From the NCBI GenBank assembly GCA_028752905.1, contig JAQNBH010000011.1, forward strand, positions 8,217,625-8,281,624: a stretch of 64,000 bases of DNA, read 5' to 3'. Within the stretch, counting starts at the first letter, position 1. Each line of letters begins with the position of its first letter. Under the pieces are notes generated by a model. The model made no database searches and had not been told where the DNA came from. It saw nothing but the letters and a program-made list of their open reading frames with translations. The DNA comes from Cladorhizidae sp. MBARI D1340-BT2. Lineage: Eukaryota; Porifera; Demospongiae; Poecilosclerida; Cladorhizidae. This document shows, in pieces, positions 55,212 through 64,000 of the stretch. The position numbers and the translations under genes were made by a program.

Positions 55212-56726
55212 ATGGAGAGTAGAAGTCAGAGAGTTGGTGCCAATGTCAGTACTGAGCTTACCTGTGAGCTTGCTGCTAGTTCTTCTCAAAACTCATTGCC
55301 AGGCAGCAGTTCTATGGAGGTGAATGCTGATGAAGAAATCTTTAAGAGGAGGATATACTTGTTGTGTTCCTGGATGCTACTCCAACACAAAAAGAGCCAA
55401 GGAACTGTCTTTCCACAAGTTTCCTAGGGATATATCTTTGAGAGAGAAACGGATAAATTCTATTAAGAGAAAGGATTTTAATCCTGGTGAGCAGCATCGT
55501 GTATGCTCACAGCATTTTCATGGTACCAAAAAGCAAGGCAAAGCAGATGTCCCTATTATATTTCCCTTGCTTCCTCAGTCCAAGCAGAGAAAGTCTCCAA
55601 AAATGCTCGAACCCCCAGCCAAAAGGAAGAGAATTGGAAAATCAAAAGCCCTAGCAACTGAAGAGATTGATTTTCTGTGTGGATTAGTCTCTTCCTTGGA
55701 AAAGGAGAAAACTAACACAAAGTTAGAAATAGCTGACATGAAGTCAGAAATGGCTGACATGAAGCAAGAGATGAAGTTGAAAAAGCTGGCATGAAGTTAA
55801 AGATAGCTTCGTTAACATTTGGACTACAACGTTTTGCTGGCAGTGATGATGACATTCGATTCTACACTGGTTTTCCAAATTACCCTACTCTAACTAGTTT
55901 TTATGAATTTCTTCTACTCAATTGAATTACTGGGGTTCAGATAATACTGAGAATCATCCTTTAACTGAGGAAAAGCGTGGCCCCAGTCGTAAGTTACAAC
56001 CTATAGATGAAATATTTTTGGTGTTCTATCATTTGAGATGTAACGTTTTGGAAAAAGAACTTGGAGATCAGTTTGGTCTAGACTCAAGCACAATTTCACG
56101 TATATTAACTACTTGGATCAACTTTTTATACTATACTCTAAAACAACTACCTCTGTGGGCTTCTCGTGAAGTAGTAAAACGCACAATGCCTTCTTGCTTC
56201 ATGGCTAATTATTGTACTACTCGTATTATTATCGACTGCACCGAGTTATTTATTGAAATGCCTTCTTCATTTCGTGCTCAGTCACAAACATACTCCTCGT
56301 ACAAGAGCCACAACACTGCTAAGGGCCTTGTTGGTATTGCTCCTAGTGGAATTGTGACATTTGTTTCTTGTCTATATGGGGGTCACATATCTGACCAAAA
56401 GATTACTCAAGGGTGTGGCCTTATCGAGCTTCTTGAGTCTGGTGATGTGGTTATGGAGGATATGGGCTTTGATATACAGCATTTGCTTGCATCCAAGTGT
56501 GTTACCTTGAATATACCACCCTTTATGCGAGGAAAGAAACAGTTATCACTTGAAGAGGAAATAGAAACAAGAAGTATTGCGTATTCATGTGGAGAGAGCA
56601 ATTGAACGTGTAAAAAATTATCGTATTTTAAAAGGTATAATTCCAATTTCTCTGCACACACAGTTGGATGAAGTTTGGTTCATTTGTTGTGTACTTACAA
56701 ATTTTCTTCCTGCCCTTATTCAGTAA
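55212..56726 (+). pseudogene. THAP-domain DDE transposase (ISL2EU/Harbinger-like)
   Basis: The start ATG (55212, MESRSQRVGANVSTELTCEL) lies in the inverted repeat. After a frameshift near 55330 a THAP zinc finger follows: YTCCVPGCYSN, SFHKFPRD, HRVCSQHF (C2CH spacing). The usual THAP Trp reads Ile. Next come a basic linker and a coiled coil (LEKEKTNTKLEIADMKSEMA). More shifts near 55790 and 55920, then a Harbinger-like HTH (IDEIFLVFYHLRCNVLEKEL, SSTISRILTTW) and a DDE_Tnp_4 core: first Asp in IIIDCTELF (56234), second in VMEDMGFDI (56459), Glu in HVERAIERVKNYRILKG (56592) after one more frameshift near 56580. The stop is at 56724. Catalytic residues are all present, but four frameshifts or stops break it. 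Confidence 0.8.
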
Positions 56727-56831
56727 TTGGTTTTTGTCAGTTTCAGTGATATGAATAAATTATTATAATATATCATGACATTTCAGTAAATTTGTTTCAT
56801 CAGTTTCAATGGTCATAAATATTATAATAAA

Positions 56832-58798
56832 TCACAACATTTTTACAAGTTTAGGCACAATAGCAGTAGAATAAAAGCATTTCAACTTAGAAATCATAGC
56901 TGTCCAAAATATTTCATCCACAAATATCCGCTGGATAGAAATCTCAGTATTAGTATATACTACAAAGTCGCACCACTTTTTAGAGCAAATAGCCATCTGT
57001 CCTTGGACTTAATAATGATGTTGCTCTCTTAAAACAAGCTTACCCTTTTCCAGCCGACAACAACAAAACCCCTTCTGGGAAGCAGCTTGAAAAGGGCTGA
57101 TGTCACGATGTTCGTAAGGACACTTTATTTCTAGCAAACCATTAGGATCATCAGTGGAATCTGGATCATGCACTACACCATCCGGACTAGCTCCAAGCCA
57201 AGAATGGTAGGGTTTGATTACCAGTCCGGACATACTGGAGTGTCCCCTCTCATGCCACTCTCATTTGTAAGCACTTAGTGCTTTGTCTTCATTGTCCTTC
57301 CCCCAGGCACAGGATAGTGGCATTGAATGGTTGATTCACAATAGAATTCACAAGTGAATCTGGTGGTGTACTGGAAAGCCTCCTGCACACTCGACCAAAG
57401 AAAGAAGATGTTATTCCGCAGCTACGCTCCTTTACCCATTCAGGAGATTTAGATTGACATCTAGTCTTCCTTTCAATTTCTGCTGCTTGTTCCTGAGAAA
57501 CCATAATTCTACTCCATACCCCCTCTTCTGGTGATAGTGAAGGAGTGACAGTAGTCAGTTGTGGGGTTGTTAGGGAGCAACATGCAGGCACTTCTGTCAT
57601 TACCACCGAGTTAGAATTAGAGCTAACAGAGGGTGATGGGGCACATACAGGATGACAATCATTGCCTCGCATAACGGCAGTAAACAGAGGTGCATTTTGA
57701 TGCGATTCTAGACTAGTACAAAACTGTCGAATACGTTCCTCTGATACAGATGCAGCACTTGAACGGTCCTTTTTGTACTTTTCTAATCGAGTAACTGCAA
57801 CTTCTGCCTTACGTTTTCCGTACGAATGGTGCACAAACTGAATTTCAGAAAACAAAACCGGACCATCTGGGGTATTTCTTGGCCTATTCCACTGTTGTTG
57901 GGTGTCAGTGCAAGTCTTGTCCTCTAGAATAGAGGTTAACCCAAGTTCAACATAGTCAAGAATGTTATACAATAATGCAGCAACATGTTTACAGCATCCA
58001 CCAGCTCCGGCTTTGCAATTACATTGTGCACCAACAACGTAGCCCGAGATCTTGCTAAGAGCAACAACAGTGGAATAACTTCCAGTGGTCTTGAATGATG
58101 GCTTCACAATACCACGGAAGAGACAATGGCTATCTGTAGTGCAACCAGGTCGAAACCTGACCACACGGACATGGTCATCACGAAACAAGCGATATCCTTC
58201 CTCTTTGTGCTTCATTGCACCAGCTCTAAATGTAGCAGCAGCTGCTGTGCTGCGCTGATTCTCCGCAATAGTCTTAGAATCTGTGACTAAGTGAGCATAA
58301 AGGCAGCCGTAATTAAATGGTGGAAGCTGCTGCAAATTAGATGTCCATCCTTTGGAAGGAAGAACACTTGGTATTGGCGATACTTGGTTTGCTGACTGTG
58401 CTTGTAAGCGAGTTGTGTGTACACCACCATCAGGAACCACAATTTTTGCATCCAAACCAGCAGTAATGTAATCGCAAACACAGCATCAAATAATTAACAA
58501 TGGATAGATTATTATATTATTAACACTATTGTACAATCTTACAGTCTGCTCACCACTTCACAAGGTCCTGCTTCTTTCCAGCAGTTGTAGCACCTTTGCA
58601 CTTCAACCAGCGCTTGAGCTCCACTACATGAAGCTGACTAGGTTCACACCCGTTCAGTGAAGCACCAGGAATGTCTTCTTCCCGTAAACAAACCAGTGAG
58701 CTGCCGCCTGGCAATGAGTTCTGAGAAGAACTAGAAGCAAGCTCACAGGTAAGCTCAGTACTGACATTGGCACCAACTCTCTGACTTCTACTCTCCAT
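56832..58798 (-). pseudogene. SAP/SWIM-finger YqaJ-type nuclease of the transposon
   Basis: The first part (58550-58798) begins MESRSQRVGANVSTELTCEL from the inverted repeat, then a SAP-like motif (LHVVELKRWLKCKGATTAGK + KQDLVKW). The main frame (57289-58455) has a SWIM zinc finger VGAQCNCKAGAGGCCKHVAA (CxC..CxH) and a long linker. After stops near 57250, the YqaJ/lambda-exonuclease fold follows: HSWLGASPDGVV, then GLLEIKCPYE (the D..ExK active site), then past an in-frame TAA VQGQMAICSKKWCDFVVYT and FVDEIFWTAMISKLKCFY, with stop at 56832. The gap 58482-58549 between the first two parts may be an intron. YqaJ proteins are recombination exonucleases. Broken by at least three lesions. Confidence 0.8.
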
Positions 58799-59024
58799 AA
58801 TTCGCTAACCGTTGATCGACAGAACATGTGAATAATATCAGCTTGTAGCAAATTTTATGCTCTCCATGCTTATAAGAAATATATGGTATAATGCAGGTAC
58901 AGTGCTCATGAATATCATGAATGGTCATGATTTGTAATACATTCTCTATGGGTCCCAGTTATTTTGATACCATACACGTAGGCGGGGCTGAATGCGGGTT
59001 ATGTAATCATGCAAGTACCCCATT

Positions 59025-59609
59025 GACAATTTACAATCTGATTCATGTCTGACAAAGAATAATTGCCCTCGAAGGGAGCTGGATGGAAAACTTAGTATTT
59101 CCATACATGATGTATATTTAACACCTTCACATACACACCTTTGCTCGCTACTGAAATGCCTTGCGTTGGCTACTGGGCATTTATCTATCTATGTATGTGT
59201 TTATTCTCTATTTTGCTCCAATTGGGACGTTTTTGAGCGTTTTGAGGAAAAACTGTCCTTTTCAACATTATGGACTCTTTAAAAGACAGAAAACGTCTTT
59301 TGGTGAGAAATCTCCCCTTTTATACTGATTTCTATATTACTCTTAATGAATGAGTAGCTCAGAATGGTACCTAGATACCCTGTTCTCACTTACCTGGCAG
59401 CCAGTTCTATTTCCCCTACCTCATACCTCCCCAACCATCCAGTTCATAATGGAAATATCCCTCGAAACGATGGAATCCTGGGTAAAACCATAGAACTCCT
59501 GGCTTTTTGGAAGTAGAGTCAAACTCTCTATACTGTGTGTCAGTGTATATAGCTTCAGCCAGTAATAGCAGCCCTCCTGGCAATACAAGACTAAAAGAAC
59601 TGGCCACGT
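59025..59609. other. Intergenic, no gene recognised
   Basis: No motif or array seen. Confidence 0.3.
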
Positions 59610-59790
59610 ACGTAGATAGCAAGTACCAGCTTGAGTGGTCTAAGAAATAGCCTAGCAGTAAGGGTGAAATGTATGCATTATGTAAGGTATGCAACATGGA
59701 GTTTTCAGTTGCTTCCTCAGGCAAGCAGTACAACCACATGCAGTCTTTGCAATGGCAAGCAAAGCAAGCCCTCAGTGGAGAATAGGACAG
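59610..59790 (+). pseudogene. BED-like zinc-finger fragment (hAT type)
   Basis: A broken frame reads KYQLEWSKK, then KGEMYALCKVCNMEFSVASS + GKQYNHMQSLQ. The pattern A.CKVC...FSVA..G...H..S resembles the N-terminal finger of hAT transposases. About 45 residues; no core domain follows. Confidence 0.4.
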
Positions 59791-59912
59791 AAAACTTGAT
59801 ACTTCCCCATTATCCAAGCTTATGACATAAATAATCTTTGCAATGGCAAGCAAAGCGAGCCCTCAGTGGAGAGTGGGACAGAAACCCCCATAATCCAAGC
59901 ATATGACATCAT
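59748..59912. repeat. Imperfect tandem duplication
   Basis: TTTGCAATGGCAAGCAAAGC, CCTCAGTGGAGA, GGGACAGAAA and CCAAGC.TATGACAT occur twice, about 90 bp apart. Confidence 0.85.
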
Positions 59913-59984
59913 TAATTTACAGATCAATATAATAGTGTTAGGCCTGCAGTTGTGCTTGGGGTAGGACAATGGTTAGAACAGCGA

Positions 59985-60112
59985 GGAAAGATGGTACTGG
60001 CCAGGGCTTTGCAGAAGTGAGGACCAGCTTGAGCTTCCAAATGATGTCTTGCAGTGTGCAAAAACACAAAGGCATATTTGTGTAGGACCTCTTTAACTGT
60101 GGATTCGTGTGT
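59985..60112 (+). repeat. Interspersed repeat R4 (copy 2)
   Basis: See 15255-15390. This copy is interrupted by the LTR retrotransposon that starts at 60115. Confidence 0.8.
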
Positions 60113-60114
60113 AC

Positions 60115-60183
60115 TGTCGCCGCAAGCAACCTTCCTTGACAAAGAGGTTCTAACTGTGCCGAGCGAGGTTGCTTGCGGTGACA
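60115..60183 (+). mobile_element. Very short palindromic 5' LTR
   Basis: TGTCGCCGCAAGCAACCT (60115-60132) and AGGTTGCTTGCGGTGACA (60166-60183) are inverted copies with one mismatch, enclosing 33 bp. The segment starts TG and ends CA. It begins where repeat R4 breaks off and ends one base before the primer-binding site, so its 69-bp length is bounded on both sides. Very short LTRs are known in the Mag group (Bombyx mag, about 77 bp). The 3' LTR is beyond the window. Confidence 0.6.
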
Positions 60184-60184
60184 T

Positions 60185-60202
60185 TGGTGGCAGCGGTGGG
60201 AT
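60185..60202 (+). promoter_or_regulatory. Primer-binding site, tRNA-Leu type
   Basis: TGGTGGCAGCGGTGGGAT is complementary to the 3' end of animal tRNA-Leu(AAG) (..ATCCCACCGCTGCCACCA) and is a common Ty3/gypsy primer site. It lies one base after the LTR end. Confidence 0.8.
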
Positions 60203-60241
60203 CTCAAAGAGTGAGATCCCGAGAGAAGTAACAAATATTGT

Positions 60242-60520
60242 TTGATTGTTGCTTGTATGAGTTGTACCACCTCCAGAGAAGTGGTAACTAAGGAGATAAC
60301 CAGGAGATACTTCAACTCAGAGACTGGAAAACCGGAAGAGGTCACTTGCAAGCAGACATCCATTCGGGAAGAAATTGGATCTGCTGGGAGGCAAGAAGTC
60401 CAGAGATTTGGCAGGAGTTCCCAAGAAGAGGAAGCCCTGGAAAGGAGACTGAGTCACGTGGAAAGGAAACTGCGTAGATTAGACGAAAGATTACGCAAGC
60501 TAGACGTAATATTCGATTGA
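60242..60520 (+). CDS. Small coiled-coil ORF in the retrotransposon leader
   Basis: 92 residues with a charged heptad-like C-terminus (EEALERRLSHVERKLRRLDE + RLRKLD). It sits between the primer-binding site and gag. An internal start (MSCTTSREVV) is also possible. No known family. It may be an accessory leader ORF of the element or chance coding in the 5' UTR. Confidence 0.35.
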   Translation: MIVACMSCTTSREVVTKEITRRYFNSETGKPEEVTCKQTSIREEIGSAGRQEVQRFGRSSQEEEALERRLSHVERKLRRLDERLRKLDVIFD

Positions 60521-60604
60521 TTATTCCTTCGGGAAATTTGTATTCTTTTTCTTGTTTGTGCTAGCCGCGTTCGTGCGTAGCCAGGAAATAGTGTATATTA
60601 CTCT

Positions 60605-60800
60605 GGGGGACATTGCATATTTCTGTTCCTTATCATTTCGGTACTTCTTGTACTACTGGTACCTGTTAAATATCTGTATATTAGTCCTGCAGGACATTGC
60701 ATATTTCTGTTCCTTATCATTTCGGTAGTTCTTGTGCTACTGGTACCTGTTAAATATCTGTATATTAGTCCTGCGGGACATTGCATATTTCGGTTCCGTA
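60605..60800. repeat. 84-bp tandem repeat in the retrotransposon leader
   Basis: GACATTGCATATTTC starts at 60609, 60693 and 60777, giving an 84-bp period, about 2.5 copies. The unit also holds TATCATTTCGGTA and GGTACCTGTTAAATATCTGT. Confidence 0.9.
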
Positions 60801-60920
60801 TCATTTCAATAGTTATTGTGCTACTAGTATCTTTGTGATACCCGCGTTTTCGCGCGTGGCGGAAATATTTTCGTTTTCCTTTCTTCTCAAAACACAGTAG
60901 ACCAGGATGTCAAGAACAGG

Positions 60921-63900
60921 ATGAGCTGGAGAAACCGGCAATTACAAAGTGGGTCTCTCTTCCAGACACCTGGTGACTTGGCGGACGAGAGACAGAGGGA
61001 ACCGATGGAACCTCAGGAAGAACCTTATGAAGGACCCCATCTAACCAGAACTAGGCTGATGGAACACTTCATTCAGGCTGAGGAGAGCAAGGCACGTAGA
61101 GAAGAAGAGAGGGACCAGCGCGAAGCAGAACAGAGACCAAGAGAGCAAGACCGACAGGAACGCCAAGACTAGCGCATGGTCCAGATGATGGTAGACATGC
61201 AGCAAGCTGTGAATGGGAGACGAGACCCTCCAGCTTCAACGCCCAGGTTGAAACTACAGAAATTCGTGGAAGGTACTGACGATATGGGGTCATACCTAGA
61301 CCTATTCAAGGTAGTGGCACGAGCAAATGCATGGCCTACCCACATGTGGAGTGTGTATTTGAGAAGTGCGTTGGCAGGACAGGGTATGTTAGCTGTTGCC
61401 TCATTGTCACCAGAGGAGCAGGAGGACTATGACACTGTATGTTTGATCCTAAAGTCAACATACCAGGTCACCACAGAATCTTACAGGAAAAAGATATTTG
61501 ACAGCACCTTTGACACTGCTAAGCCTGAGGCTTGGTTCAGGGACCGAAGACAACCGTTTGCACGCTGGATAGAGTCAGGAGGTAAGACGGTACACGATTT
61601 GGTATTGTATGAATTAACATTGCAGAAGTTGCCGAGGTGGCTGGAGAGCAGAATGAGACAGCTTGAGCCAGGAAGCTATTATGAGCTTAAGGAAGCTGTG
61701 GTGAGGAATTTGGGCATATCACGGGACAGAGACCGAGAGATGGCCCCCAGACCTGAACCAAGAGGGAGAGGAGCGATGCCTCCCAGAGGGTTCAATCGGG
61801 AGTTCAGAGAGAGTGGACGTCCCACAGGCTACAGAAGGGTGGAACCAAGCAGAGACCAAGGTAGCCGGGGTAGTGAGCAAATCCCTCCAAGAAGGGACCC
61901 CAAGAGTTTGGAATGTTTCCGATTTGGGAAGACGGGACATTTTAAGAGAGACTGCCGGGTAAAGCTAGAAGGGGCAAATTGTGCCCTAAGCCAGCGTAAT
62001 AACTTACCAGCCTGGTCAAGAAAGGTCGCCATCAATGGCAAACAGATATGTGCATTGCTAGACACGGGTTGCACGAAAAGCTTTGTACATCCAAACTGTG
62101 TGAAGAAAGAATACTATCTACCATGGAAAATTGGGTACAAGACGGCAAGCTCCGGGAATGCCCATCTCCCTACTGCCAAAGTACTAATACAATTAGAGGG
62201 AGTCCAGAACGTAATGGTAGTAGGGGTGTCCCCCCACCTAACATGTGATATGCTAATGGGGCATGATGTATCCCATTTTAAGAAATACCTCAGGGAAGCC
62301 TTGGAGGAAGAAGACAGGAAGAAGACAGTTACACCCACTTCCGCTGTCACCGAGCTGGGGCTGGTGACAATGAGGGCTCAGGAGAAGGATCAGACGCAGA
62401 GACAACAAGTCGAGACGCTGCAGCAACAGCGAGACGAGCCCGTCATCCACTCATTAGAGCCCAGTGAGAGTGAAGCGGAAGCCGAGGAGGAAGAACCAGG
62501 AGACATGGATGCCAACTCACCTGAAGAGGATGAACCAGCCATAGAGGATGCAGTCGACATCGCTCAGAAAGAACCAGTAGACATGGATGCCATCTCACCT
62601 GAGGAGCTCCGAAAGGAGCAGCTCCAAGACTCTACCCTAAGAGAAGTAAGACAAAGGGTTAAGGAGGGAGCCAGTGAATATTTTTGGGAGAAGGGACTCT
62701 CAATGAGGAAGCCTTACCAGGACAAGGGTAAGAACCTAATTGTAGTTCCCCAGGCGGCTAGAGCTAAGGTACTGAGGTTGGCCCACACTTCGGTCGTGGC
62801 AGGGCATTTTGGGAAAGATAGAATGATGCAGACCATCAGGGAAATGATGGACTGGCCGGGCCTAGCCAGTGATGTCCAAGCCCTATGCAAGTCATGCCCA
62901 ATCTGCCAAAGGGCCAGCCCAGCCATAGCGGCTAGAAGCCCTCTCCATCCTCTCCCAATAATAGACAAACCTTTTGACAGGATAGCTATGGATATCTTCG
63001 GACCCCTAAAGAGAACTACTAGTGGGAACAAGTTTGTATTAGTCGCAATGGACTATTGTACCAAATGGCCTGAGGCCTTCCCACTGAAAAATGCCACAGC
63101 TGAAGCAGTGGCAGACTGCCTGGTTGATTTAATATCTCGGGTGGGGTTACCTACAGAACTGCTAACAGATAATGGTACCAATTTTGTATCAAAGGTCATG
63201 TCCCAATTATGTCACTTAACGGGAATCAAGAGAATCAGAACCTCCCCATACCACCCCCAAATGGATGGTATGGTGAAGAGATTTAATGCAACACTCAAAC
63301 GACTGTTGAGAAAGCTCACTCAAAACACCAACGTAGAGTGGGACAGATGCCTCCCCTTTATTCTGTGGGCTTACCGAGGAACGCCAAACAGAACCACAGG
63401 TTATTCCCCCTACCACTTGCTTTATGGCCATGAGTTGAAGATGCCTCTGGACCAGCTGGCTAAATTCTGGAGAAAGAAAGAGCAGCAAAGCAGCGTAGAT
63501 TCACCAGAATACATCCAAACAATGAGAGCAAACATTGAACTAGTCAGGGAATTAGCAAAAGAGAACGAACGCAACAACAAGAGCGCGTATAAGAAAACTA
63601 TGACAAAAAGGCGGTTGAGCGAAGATTTGAGAAAGGAGATTTTGTGTTGGTATTCAGGCCAAGAAAACAGAAGAAGTTGTTAAATGAATGGCAGGGTCCA
63701 TTCCAGGTGAAAGCTAAGGTGACTGACGTCACTTACAGAGTAGACATAGGGAAGCCAGTGAAGTCCCCCCAAACTTTCCATGTCAATGCAATAAAAGAGT
63801 GGCATGCGCCCTCAGCAGCAGTTTTCCTTGGTGTAGAAGAGGCTGACTCAGTTGAGCTGAGTAGCCCAGGCAAGGAGAGAGAAGAAGTTAGCTTCTCCCA

Positions 63901-64000
63901 GAAACAGTTGTCCCAGATAGTGACAATAAAAGAAGAATTTGCAGATATCATAAGAGACATACCATACCAGGGAGAACACCATTGGTAGAGCATGATATCC
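60921..64000 (+). pseudogene. Gmr1-like Ty3/gypsy gag-protease-integrase-RT polyprotein (partial)
   Basis: Gag starts at 60921; an in-frame TAG (61170-61172) precedes a continuous 835-residue frame from 61176 (numbering from there). Capsid/SCAN-like region at about 50-190 (SYRKKIF, then LTLQKLPRWLESRMRQLEPG). Zinc knuckle at 247, CFRFGKTGHFKRDC, with the second Cys lost. Protease DTGC at 296. An acidic Glu-rich linker (about 420-480). Integrase HHCC from 537 (HTSVVAGH..CKSCPIC) and core with Asp606, Asp665 and Lys701 where the DD35E Glu should be. A frameshift near 63600 leads into the C-terminal domain (KLLNEWQGPFQV, then FHVNAIKEW) and, past it, the pre-RT linker QLSQIVTIKEEFADIIRD; after one more shift at the window end the reading becomes PLVEHDI. 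RT therefore follows integrase, the reverse of normal gypsy order and the same as Gmr1 elements. Confidence 0.85.

Larger units (their letters stand above)
54976..59024. mobile_element. ISL2EU-like (PHIS) DNA transposon, two genes
   Basis: Long terminal inverted repeats: left about 54976-55320, right about 58680-59024. They start ATGGGGTAACTTGC / ATGGGGTACTTGC and share ACCCATAGAGAATGTATT, ATTCATGAGCACTG and GGTTAGCGAATTATGGAGAG. Between them lie two convergent genes: a THAP/DDE transposase (plus) and a SAP/SWIM/YqaJ nuclease (minus). A transposase paired with a YqaJ exonuclease is characteristic of ISL2EU elements of the PIF-Harbinger/ISL2EU/Spy group. The target duplication is not resolved. 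Confidence 0.75.

Overview
The window looks like repeat-dense, AT-rich, invertebrate animal DNA. It has spliced genes with GT..AG introns, two genes with animal homologues (an ABHD4/5-type hydrolase and the 3' end of ORC1), and a large mix of degraded metazoan transposons (hAT, Tigger/pogo, ISL2EU/PHIS-like, Ty3/gypsy, non-LTR elements, one Penelope-like fragment). Microsatellites, minisatellites and poly-G/poly-C runs are frequent. A sponge or another early-branching animal would fit. That is inference; nothing here fixes the species.

Layout. 1-2 kb: broken hAT transposase with one terminal inverted repeat. 2.3-5.5 kb: two non-LTR retrotransposon fragments, the second cut off by a 33-bp minisatellite. 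6.5-10.4 kb: interspersed repeats built around CA/GT microsatellites. 10.7-12.9 kb: Ty3/gypsy pol remnant and its 3' LTR start. 13-14.7 kb: LINE fragment, then an LTR end with primer-binding site and gag start, then two tandem arrays. 16.5-17.7 kb: gypsy remnant on the minus strand. 18.2-27.7 kb: the ABHD-like gene in four recognised exons; its 5.9-kb second intron holds another gypsy remnant and its third intron a MITE-like element. 29.1-32.6 kb: complete hAT element with both ends. 33.1 kb: Penelope-like RT fragment. 35.9-38.0 kb: 19-bp minisatellite. 41.9-43.4 kb: foldback element and the last two ORC1 exons. 43.8-44.4 kb: Tigger-like element inside a 44-bp tandem array. 46-54 kb: small transposon debris and a near-perfect hairpin. 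55-59 kb: two-gene ISL2EU-like element (THAP/DDE transposase plus SAP/SWIM/YqaJ nuclease) with about 350-bp inverted ends. 60.1-64 kb: a Ty3/gypsy element of unusual order, gag-protease-integrase before reverse transcriptase (Gmr1-like), starting with a very short palindromic LTR.

Only ABHD and ORC1 look like host genes. Nearly all transposon reading frames carry stops, frameshifts or lost catalytic residues, so this is mostly a graveyard. The two elements at 55-64 kb and the hAT at 29-32.6 kb are the best preserved. The most notable items are the Gmr1-type element with its SCAN-like Gag and 69-bp palindromic LTR, the ISL2EU-like element whose two convergent genes share a start encoded in the inverted repeats, a tail-anchored ABHD protein, and a dispersed repeat with a hammerhead-ribozyme-like core.
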